6,637 bases of DNA. Source: Bacillota bacterium. GTDB lineage: Bacteria; Bacillota_A; Clostridia; Christensenellales; Aristaeellaceae. The position numbers were made by a program, and so were the translations under genes. The stretch's first letter is position 1; each line of letters begins with the position of its first letter. The stretch spans positions 1 through 6,637 of the forward strand of contig JAEZSP010000099.1 in assembly GCA_023421735.1 (NCBI GenBank). Reading direction: 5' to 3'. Below, piece by piece: positions 1 through 6,393 of the stretch. The notes under the pieces were generated by a model. That model did no database searches, was not told where the DNA came from, and worked only from the letters and a program-made list of their open reading frames with translations.

Positions 1-435
1 ATACACGATAGATTTTTGATTGAACTCAGCCGCTGCCCACGCGACGGATTTGCCGTGATTCCCGTCGGACGCCGCCGCAAACACAAGGTCACCGAGCTTT
101 TGCTTCACCTCGGCGGATTTGAGAGTCTCAAAATCCACCTCGGTGATATCCTTGCCAAGCTTTTTGCAGATGCTGTTCGCCACAGCGTATGCCCCGCCTA
201 AGAGCTTAAACGCCTTCAGACTGCCGCGTTTGGATTCGTCCTTGACGTACATCCTTTTAAGCCCCACAGACGCAGCGAACGCATCAAGGCTCACGAGCGG
301 CGTTTGGTTGTACTTCTCTCCCATCGATTGATGGAAGCGATACACTTTGGCGACCTCGCTTTCAGAGAACAGCTCTGTTTCTTTGGTAAACGCACCCGTC
401 TTCTTGCCGTTCGGCGCGTATTTGATGAACGCCAT
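1..435 (-). CDS. ygeX: 2,3-diaminopropionate ammonia-lyase, N-terminal part (gene runs off the left edge)
   Basis: The reading frame is open for 145 codons from the ATG at 433-435 to the window edge, so the C-terminal ~250 residues are missing (E. coli YgeX/DpaL is 398 aa). The family is a fold-type II PLP enzyme that converts 2,3-diaminopropionate to pyruvate and two ammonia in the cytosol. Visible marks are the substrate-side start TPLVSLD (residues 45-51), the block VKDESKR (64-70), and K77 in LKAFKLLGG, matching the Schiff-base lysine (also K77) of the E. coli enzyme. ASDGNHG (122-128) contains D124, equivalent to the catalytic Asp120 of E. coli. The start lies 3 bases after the stop of the upstream PLP gene, so translation is probably coupled. 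Identity is strong from motif-by-motif agreement with remembered E. coli YgeX; substrate range is inferred from the family. Confidence 0.93.
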   Translation of the reverse strand, partial: MAFIKYAPNGKKTGAFTKETELFSESEVAKVYRFHQSMGEKYNQTPLVSLDAFAASVGLKRMYVKDESKRGSLKAFKLLGGAYAVANSICKKLGKDITEVDFETLKSAEVKQKLGDLVFAAASDGNHGKSVAWAAAEFNQKSIVY

Positions 436-438
436 ATC

Positions 439-1914
439 TTAAGCCTCTGCCACTTTCTTGTTGAACGCTTTGATCATCTCATCTATCTCTTCCGTATGCT
501 TCGTGATGTCTGTCCAGTAGCTGTCGTCTTCCCACTGCGCAACGATCTCGCCATATGTCTTGCCCTGCTGCTCCACCCAAGTGTAGTACTTTAAGTTGTG
601 CACGGCTTTTCTGTCGTAGTAGTTAAGCTCCTTGATGTAATCGATATTGATGCCGTCGAAGTATCGCGCGCTCACTTCGTGTGCCGCAAATGTGTCGAAC
701 TGGCCGTGCTCCTGATTGAGCTCTGTTAGGCGGCTCTCATACATCTCGATAGAGTCTGTCAACATCGTGACCAGCACGTCGTCTTCCTTGAGCTCAAAAT
801 ACTTCGCGTATTTGATCGCCGCGACGATATTGGCCGCACCGGAAACGCCGACCCAGTTTAATTTGTCGATCACGTCGCTCTTGACGCCCTTCTCCTTAAG
901 CAGCTTAAGGCCCTCTTCCTCATTGAACATTCTGACCCACTGCATCGCTATTTCGTCGTCCACCGCAACAGCCACGTCCGTATTCTTGACATTGTGTATC
1001 CACGGAATGTGTTTGTCGCCGATGCCCTCGATACGGTGCGCGCCAAAGCCGTTGTTATAAATCGTGGGACACTGCAGTGCTTCGGATGCCACAATGCGGC
1101 TTTTGGGGAATATTTTCTTGAGATAATCACCTGCCGCGATGGTGCCGGCCGAGCCCGTGCAGCTGATAAAGCCATGGAAGCTGGACTTCTCGTTCATCAC
1201 CTGCTTAAGTACTCCCTCAATCGCTGTGCCGGTCACTTCGTAGTGCCACAGGTAATTTCCAAACTCTTCAAACTGGTTGAATATCATAAGATCCTGGCCG
1301 GAATTGCGAAGCTCCCAGCACTTGTCGAAAATCTCTTTCACGTTGCTTTCTGTGCCCGGCGTTTTGATGGTCTCACCCGCCACGGTTTCCAGCCATTCGA
1401 AACGTTCCTTGCTCATGCCTTCGGGCAAAATTGCGATGGAATCACACGCGAGCAGAGAAGAATCGTATGCGCCGCCGCGGCAATAGTTGCCTGTGGACGG
1501 CCAGACGGCCTTCTGAGTGGTCGGGTCGAACTGGCCTGTGACGAGCCTTGGCACGAGGCAGCCAAAAGCCGCGCCCACCTTGTGCGCGCCGGTCGGGAAC
1601 CATTTTCCGCTTATTGCCACAATTTTGGCCTTCACGCCGGTGAGTTCCTCAGGCAGCTCGATATAATTGACATCACCAAAGCCGCCGCCCTTTTCCACCG
1701 GCTCGTTGTGCCATGAGATTCTGTAAAGGTTGAGCGGGTTCACATCCCATAGCCCCACATCCTTCAATTGGGCTTTAATGCCATCATCTATAAGATCGGG
1801 GTTTTTCATCTCCGCGATTGTCGGTATCACAATGTTGCGCTCCTTTGCGCGCTGAACCGCTCTTTTCTGCCGTTTTTCGTCAACTGTCAAGTCGATCTGT
1901 GTGTATTTACTCAT
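439..1914 (-). CDS. PLP-dependent fold-type II enzyme of unassigned function (cysteine synthase/TrpB-like)
   Basis: This is a complete 491-residue protein. Visible fold-type II landmarks, in order: TGAHKVGAA (108-116) with K112 as probable Schiff-base lysine, resembling the TrpB TGAHK motif; STGNYCRGG (140-148), the substrate-carboxylate loop seen as TSGN in cysteine synthases; CTGSAGTIAAG (252-262), the glycine-rich phosphate cup; GIGD (297-300); GVSGAANIVAA (356-366); and MLTDS (394-398). No signal peptide or membrane segment is evident, so it should be cytosolic. It is far longer than CysK (about 310 aa), with roughly 100 residues before the lysine and roughly 90 after the last motif. I recall similar proteins named only 'PLP-dependent protein subunit beta'. 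Its place between hydA and ygeX suggests a lyase, deaminase or replacement step on an amino-acid-like intermediate, which is inference. The ATG follows a good ribosome-binding site. It is not a YgeX duplicate, because it lacks the DGNHG loop. Confidence 0.88.
   Translation of the reverse strand: MSKYTQIDLTVDEKRQKRAVQRAKERNIVIPTIAEMKNPDLIDDGIKAQLKDVGLWDVNPLNLYRISWHNEPVEKGGGFGDVNYIELPEELTGVKAKIVAISGKWFPTGAHKVGAAFGCLVPRLVTGQFDPTTQKAVWPSTGNYCRGGAYDSSLLACDSIAILPEGMSKERFEWLETVAGETIKTPGTESNVKEIFDKCWELRNSGQDLMIFNQFEEFGNYLWHYEVTGTAIEGVLKQVMNEKSSFHGFISCTGSAGTIAAGDYLKKIFPKSRIVASEALQCPTIYNNGFGAHRIEGIGDKHIPWIHNVKNTDVAVAVDDEIAMQWVRMFNEEEGLKLLKEKGVKSDVIDKLNWVGVSGAANIVAAIKYAKYFELKEDDVLVTMLTDSIEMYESRLTELNQEHGQFDTFAAHEVSARYFDGINIDYIKELNYYDRKAVHNLKYYTWVEQQGKTYGEIVAQWEDDSYWTDITKHTEEIDEMIKAFNKKVAEA
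444..448 (-). promoter_or_regulatory. Ribosome-binding site of ygeX inside the upstream gene
   Basis: AGAGG on the minus strand, 8 bases before the ygeX ATG. It lies inside the last codons of the upstream PLP gene, which stops at 439-441. The placement fixes the ATG at 433-435 as the start and points to translational coupling of the two genes. Confidence 0.6.
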
Positions 1915-1920
1915 GATTCT

Positions 1921-1927
1921 CTCCTTT
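1921..1927 (-). promoter_or_regulatory. Ribosome-binding site of the 491-residue PLP enzyme gene
   Basis: AAAGGAG on the minus strand, 6 bases before the ATG at 1912-1914. It is the strongest Shine-Dalgarno match in the window. It lies in the 27-base gap after hydA and supports the chosen start. Confidence 0.75.
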
Positions 1928-1941
1928 GATTCTTTTCAGAA

Positions 1942-3321
1942 TTATTTATGTGCTACGCTAAGCATTGGTTTGCCGCGTTTGATAAACTGTCCTCTTGCCT
2001 TATCTCCGATATACGCATTGTCCTTGACGATAACCTCTCCGCGCGATATCACGCAGTCCACTAAGCATTTTAGCTCTATGCCCTCATACGGCGTGTAGTC
2101 CACGTTTTCATGGAGCCTGTCGTGCGTGATCGTCTGCGATGAATTCGTATCCATGATGACGATATCCGCGTCGCTGCCTTCCCTGATCACGCCCTTTTTG
2201 GGAAACATGCCAAACAGCTTAGCAGGGTTGGTCGCGCAGAGCTGAGCAAACTGAATGGCAGATATGCGGCCTTTCATCACGCCCTCGGAGAACATCAGCG
2301 GGAATCTTAGCTCCACACCCGGCATGCCGTTGGGGCACTTGGTGAAGTCGTCCTTGCCCATTTTCTCCTTAAGCTTTATATCGAATGGGCAATGATCCGT
2401 CGCGACTGTATCGATATCCCCATTTGCGATGTCGTCCCAAAGCAGCGCGTTATTGGCTCCGTCTCTGAGCGGCGGGCTCATCACATATTTCAGAGCATCT
2501 TCTCTCTCATAGCAGGTGTCGTCCAGCAGCAGATACTGCGGACACGTTTCCACAAAAGTGTTCTTGATGCCATTCTGCTTTCCTAGCTTGATGTACTGCA
2601 TCCCCAAGTGATTGGACAGATGCACGATATAGAGCGGCGCGTCTCCCGCGATTGCGGATATCTGTATTATGCGATTGATGGCTTCGGCCTCGCACGGTTC
2701 CGGCCTGCTGATGGCATGGTACTTAGGCGCTGTGCAGCCCGCTTCCACCAGTTCGCACCTTCGGGTGTTCACCACACCGTCGTTCTCGGGATGCACGGCG
2801 ATCATGATGCCAAGCTTCTTGGCACGCTTCAAAACCTCATAGATGTCCTCGTCGTTCATCTTAAAGCCATAGGTCATGTATATCTTATGGCTTGTGATGC
2901 CCTGTTCTATCAACGCCGCCATCATAGCAAGCACGTCTTCGTCCACATGCTGAATCACGCCGTGAAAGCTGTAATCGATCACAGCCTTATCTTTAGCAAG
3001 CTTGTGATAATGCTTGATCTGGTGATCGAGGCTGCACCCCTTTGGCCCAAAGCCCAAGTGATCCACGATTGTGGTGGTACCCCCGCAGGCTGCCGCGATG
3101 GTGCCGGTATAAAAATCGTCCTGCGCCACAGCGATGCCCACATCAAGGTTCATGTGCGTATGCGCATCGATGCCGCCGGGCAGCACGTACTTTCCGGCTG
3201 CGTCAATAATTTCGGTGTCAGAAAGACCGTCGCCGATTTTGGCGATCCTGCCGTTCTCGATCAGGATATCCGTCTCAATCACACTGGTTTCCGTGACCAC
3301 ACGTCCGTTTTTAATGACCAC
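1942..3321 (-). CDS. hydA: Dihydropyrimidinase/D-hydantoinase-family cyclic amidohydrolase (HyuA-like)
   Basis: A complete 459-residue member of the amidohydrolase superfamily, which opens cyclic amide rings such as dihydropyrimidines and hydantoins using a binuclear metal centre. All expected ligands are visible: H54 and H56 in DAHTHMN, K146 in SHKIYMTY (the lysine usually carboxylated), H177 in VHPEN, H234 in IVHLSN and D309 in ATDHC. The C-terminal SDADIVIMD (383-391) is the return to the composite beta domain. Length and motifs such as GFGPKGC (90-96), SFHGVIQH (118-125) and VETCPQYLLLD (257-267) closely follow E. coli HyuA (461 aa, also called D-phenylhydantoinase). The start is a GTG; no in-frame ATG occurs between the ygfK stop and this codon, and the E. 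coli protein starts at about the same point (IKNG). In this cluster the substrate is more likely a reduced purine-derived ring than a free hydantoin, which is inference. Confidence 0.94.
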   Translation of the reverse strand: MVIKNGRVVTETSVIETDILIENGRIAKIGDGLSDTEIIDAAGKYVLPGGIDAHTHMNLDVGIAVAQDDFYTGTIAAACGGTTTIVDHLGFGPKGCSLDHQIKHYHKLAKDKAVIDYSFHGVIQHVDEDVLAMMAALIEQGITSHKIYMTYGFKMNDEDIYEVLKRAKKLGIMIAVHPENDGVVNTRRCELVEAGCTAPKYHAISRPEPCEAEAINRIIQISAIAGDAPLYIVHLSNHLGMQYIKLGKQNGIKNTFVETCPQYLLLDDTCYEREDALKYVMSPPLRDGANNALLWDDIANGDIDTVATDHCPFDIKLKEKMGKDDFTKCPNGMPGVELRFPLMFSEGVMKGRISAIQFAQLCATNPAKLFGMFPKKGVIREGSDADIVIMDTNSSQTITHDRLHENVDYTPYEGIELKCLVDCVISRGEVIVKDNAYIGDKARGQFIKRGKPMLSVAHK

Positions 3322-3330
3322 TTTGCAATT

Positions 3331-3336
3331 CCTGCT
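3331..3336 (-). promoter_or_regulatory. Weak ribosome-binding site before the GTG start of hydA
   Basis: AGCAGG on the minus strand, 9 bases before the GTG at 3319-3321, inside the 35-base gap after ygfK. It is only a moderate match, but it is the best purine-rich site available and supports the GTG start. Confidence 0.45.
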
Positions 3337-3356
3337 TTCTGCGTCGTTGTGACCAA

Positions 3357-6300
3357 TTAGGGAATCATGTATCCGGCGTCTTCCTTAATGGCTTTTATAA
3401 ACGCCCTATACTCATCAGAAATCCGCTCATCGTCTATGCGGCATGCGAAAGCTTCGCCGTTTTCGTCTCTGACCAGCACATTGTCACAATCGATAAACAG
3501 CACGCCCTTGTTGGTGCTGTCCCTAAAGCCTTCGTCGTCCCAGAACAGCGTGAATTTATCCTTGTACGGTAAGCCTGTATGCGGGCAGAAAAAGCCGCAG
3601 TTGCCGCATTCATTACACATGCCGTCAATGTGCACGATCTGAGGCTTGCCGTTCACCCTTAAGCCCACGTTGGCTCTGTTGGGGCATACGTCACAGCACA
3701 CCTCGCAGACAACGTCACACCCCAGGCATCTGGCGGCGTCGCTTTGATCCGCGCATTTATCCTCCAGCACCGCTTTGGCGGCTCGGATATCGTCCTCGCA
3801 AACGTTTCTCTCAATGCGTTTGAAGTCGTGCGCAATGCCAAGCTTAGAAAGAATATCTTTGGTGATGCGCTTGCTGTCCGCCATTGCCTGCACAATCGTC
3901 GCCGCGCCGCTTCGGCAATCGCCCGCGACGTAAACACCGTCAATGCTCGTTTCATAGCTACTGCTCACATCGGCATAGCCTCTATTGTTTTGCTTGACGC
4001 CGCACTGTTCAAACGCTGCTGTGTCCACACGCGCGCCCACCGCGCTGATCACCGTATCAAAAGCAAGTGTCTTGGTTTCGCCTGTGGGAACCACCCTGCG
4101 GCGTCCGTCAACATCTCTCTCTCCAAGGGTCATCACTTCCACTGTCAGCACGCCATCTTCATACGACACGGGAGCCAGCAGCTCTAAGAATTCGATGCCG
4201 TCCGCAAGCGCGAGCTGTTTCTCCTCGATCTCGGCGGGCATGAAATCCTTCGTCCTTCTGTATACGATGCTCACCTTGGGTGAGCCAACCGCCCGCTTCG
4301 CGGCACGTGCGCAGTCCATCGCGACATCGCCGCCGCCGATCACCGCGATTGATTTTCCAAGGTTCATTTCGCAATCGCAGGCCTTGGATTTCTCCAGAAA
4401 ATCCAGCGCATCCAGCAGCTTATTGCCGCCCGTTTTCACGGGACATGCGCCCTGCTTCCACGCGCCTGTCGCAATGATGATATAATCATAGCTCTTCTTG
4501 AGCGCTTCAATATCAAAATTCTCGTCCGCATTAAAAACGAACTCAACACCCGTTTTCACGGCCATCTCATAATCGGCTCTGATCGCCTGCTGCGGAATGC
4601 GAAAACCCGGAATCACATATTCAATGATGCCCATGGGCTTGTCGCGTTTTTCAAACACAGTCGCAGACACACCGTTGCGCCGTAAATACACGCCCGCCGC
4701 GATGCCCGCAGGGCCCGCGCCGATCACCGCCGCTTTTTTCTCCGTCTTCAGCGGGACGGGCTTGATACTATCGATATATTTCTGCTGTGCATTCTGCACA
4801 GCGAGCTTCTTCGCGTTTCTGACTTGCAGCGGCTGATCATAATCGATGCGCGTGCATTTGCTCTGGCACACGTGGCTGCAAATCTCGGCTGTGACCGCAG
4901 GCGCCGCGTTGTCGATCGCGATAATTTCAAACGCTTTGTCGTATTCACCCTTGGCGACCATCTGCAAATACTCGGGTATCTGCTGCTCGATGGGGCAGCC
5001 GCCGTCTTTGCACGGCGCTTTGAAGCAATCGAAAAGCGGAAGGCTTGAACCCGTCTTTCTGGACTTGACCTCTCTTGCGTTCTTTTGAATATGCTTATCG
5101 TCAAGCACGCTGTCAGCCAGTGCGTTCAGCGCGTCCACGTCAATTTTGCCGCCCTCGAATACCGCCGTCTCGGCTTTTCTGCTGAGCTGCCATGCCCGCG
5201 CATAGCCGCCGGGCTTTAGTATCGTGGTCGCAAACGTGATGGGCTTGATGCCCGTTTTCAGTATTTTATCGACGTTGAAGTAATCCGCTCCGCCCGAATA
5301 TGATATGGGCAGCGCACCGTCAAAGTGGTTGCTTAAGCTTCGTGCCACATTGATGCTGAGCGGGAATAACGCCCGTCCCGACATATACATAAATTCGCCG
5401 GGCAGCTCGTCGTTTTTAATCATCACAGGGAACGTGTTGGACACCTTCACGCCAAACGCGAGGCCGCCCTCTTTGGCTGCTCTCATGAGCTTATCGATCA
5501 GCACAACGGCATCCTCAAGCTTGAGATCCTGCTGGAAATGCCTGTCGTCAAACGTCACATAGCCGTATCCGAGCTTATCCAAAATATCACGCACAAAGTC
5601 GTAACCGAGCAACGTCGGGTTGACCTTGATATACGTGTCCATTTTCTTGACGGTGAGGAAATAATGCGCGATCTTTTCTATCTCTTCCGGCGGGCACCCA
5701 TGCAGCGTCGAGAGCGTGATCGACGAGGACACGCATGGAGAAATCTGCTCAATGTCTTCCGCCGTCAGGTTTTCGAACATATCAAGATTCTCAAGCAAAT
5801 ACGCCTTGCACTTTGCCCATATGTCCGTACCGCTCGCATCGGCCATGTTGCTGATATATGTATCGATCTTCTCAGAGGTAATGCCCTCGAAGTCGTACCC
5901 GACGCTCATATTGAAAAGACAATCCGTCTTTTCGCCAAGACCGAATTCCTTCATCGCAACATGTACGGCAAACCAACCCTTTATGTATTCCTCATACGCC
6001 TGCTGAACCGTGAGCTCGGTCGACCATTCGCAGTTGTACCCTTCGTCTTCCGCGTTGATACAGGGACGCGGTATGCACTTGCGCAGGTCCTCCCCATCCA
6101 TGGTTTGGACGGTTTTGAGCTCCATGAAGCGAAACCCCGCCACGTAAGACGCCACGAGGTTTTGTGCAAGCTGTGTGTTCGGCCCCGCCGCAGGCCCTAA
6201 TGGGCTGCTCAATTCCTGACCGAGAATAGTCACTGTTTTGCCGGACTCATTTTTATAGAATTTATTCTTGTTTACACCGAATACGCTTCCTTTGCTGCGG

Positions 6301-6362
6301 TACTCTTCCAGCATCCATCCGATAAGCTGTTCAAACGGCATCGGTGTCATGATCTCACTCAT
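3357..6362 (-). CDS. ygfK: YgfK-type FMN/FAD iron-sulfur oxidoreductase (often named putative selenate reductase subunit)
   Basis: A complete 1001-residue cytosolic protein with three modules. Residues ~1-390 form a dihydroorotate-dehydrogenase-like barrel: GPAAGPNTQLAQN (57-69), LSTLHGCPP (217-225, with C223), MSGRALFPLS (327-336), SYSGGAD (354-360). Residues ~440-850 form a GltD-like NAD(P)H:FAD module: Fe-S cysteines C446, C451, C456, C495, C499, C503; first dinucleotide site GAGPAG (548-553); second GGGDVA (676-681); FAD-binding YVAGDC (811-816). Residues ~879-926 hold a ferredoxin-like pair of [4Fe-4S] motifs: C879, C882, C886, C889, C893-P and C916, C919, C922, C926-P. E. coli YgfK is about 1032 aa with the same order. 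The start is the first ATG, because MSEIMTPMPFEQ aligns from its first residue with the E. coli N terminus. Predicted role: electrons pass from NAD(P)H or ferredoxin through FAD and Fe-S to an FMN that reduces a ring substrate. Selenate as substrate is doubtful, and I see no selenium-related gene nearby. Confidence 0.94.
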   Translation of the reverse strand: MSEIMTPMPFEQLIGWMLEEYRSKGSVFGVNKNKFYKNESGKTVTILGQELSSPLGPAAGPNTQLAQNLVASYVAGFRFMELKTVQTMDGEDLRKCIPRPCINAEDEGYNCEWSTELTVQQAYEEYIKGWFAVHVAMKEFGLGEKTDCLFNMSVGYDFEGITSEKIDTYISNMADASGTDIWAKCKAYLLENLDMFENLTAEDIEQISPCVSSSITLSTLHGCPPEEIEKIAHYFLTVKKMDTYIKVNPTLLGYDFVRDILDKLGYGYVTFDDRHFQQDLKLEDAVVLIDKLMRAAKEGGLAFGVKVSNTFPVMIKNDELPGEFMYMSGRALFPLSINVARSLSNHFDGALPISYSGGADYFNVDKILKTGIKPITFATTILKPGGYARAWQLSRKAETAVFEGGKIDVDALNALADSVLDDKHIQKNAREVKSRKTGSSLPLFDCFKAPCKDGGCPIEQQIPEYLQMVAKGEYDKAFEIIAIDNAAPAVTAEICSHVCQSKCTRIDYDQPLQVRNAKKLAVQNAQQKYIDSIKPVPLKTEKKAAVIGAGPAGIAAGVYLRRNGVSATVFEKRDKPMGIIEYVIPGFRIPQQAIRADYEMAVKTGVEFVFNADENFDIEALKKSYDYIIIATGAWKQGACPVKTGGNKLLDALDFLEKSKACDCEMNLGKSIAVIGGGDVAMDCARAAKRAVGSPKVSIVYRRTKDFMPAEIEEKQLALADGIEFLELLAPVSYEDGVLTVEVMTLGERDVDGRRRVVPTGETKTLAFDTVISAVGARVDTAAFEQCGVKQNNRGYADVSSSYETSIDGVYVAGDCRSGAATIVQAMADSKRITKDILSKLGIAHDFKRIERNVCEDDIRAAKAVLEDKCADQSDAARCLGCDVVCEVCCDVCPNRANVGLRVNGKPQIVHIDGMCNECGNCGFFCPHTGLPYKDKFTLFWDDEGFRDSTNKGVLFIDCDNVLVRDENGEAFACRIDDERISDEYRAFIKAIKEDAGYMIP

Positions 6363-6368
6363 ACTGGG

Positions 6369-6374
6369 CCCCCT
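6369..6374 (-). promoter_or_regulatory. Ribosome-binding site of ygfK
   Basis: AGGGGG on the minus strand, 6 bases before the ATG at 6360-6362, in the 31-base gap after ssnA. The spacing favours the first ATG over the in-frame ATG four codons later. Confidence 0.65.
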
Positions 6375-6393
6375 GTATCTAAACGTTTGTCAC

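Noticed and set aside
16..201. Small plus-strand frame near the left edge
   Set aside because: It overlaps the minus-strand ygeX frame, which carries the PLP lysine block and DGNHG motif.
994..1716. Long plus-strand open frame (240 codons) opposite the PLP enzyme gene
   Set aside because: It is antisense to a gene with clear catalytic motifs, shows no recognisable domain, and reads as a codon-phase shadow in fairly GC-rich DNA.
3322..3356. Possible promoter or terminator between ygfK and hydA
   Set aside because: The 35-base gap holds no convincing -35/-10 pair or GC-rich hairpin followed by a T run.
2608..3360. Plus-strand open frame (250 codons) opposite hydA
   Set aside because: Fully antisense to a well-supported hydrolase gene; His- and Arg-rich composition without a domain is typical of a shadow frame.
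4429..4561. Repeated 15-base string CCCGTTTTCACG-like at about 4430 and 4549
   Set aside because: Both copies lie in coding sequence and encode VKTG-like residues in the same frame; coincidence of codon use is enough, with no array or spacing pattern.
5538..6200. Plus-strand open frame (220 codons) opposite the YgfK barrel
   Set aside because: Antisense to the conserved barrel-coding part of ygfK, with no motif of its own.
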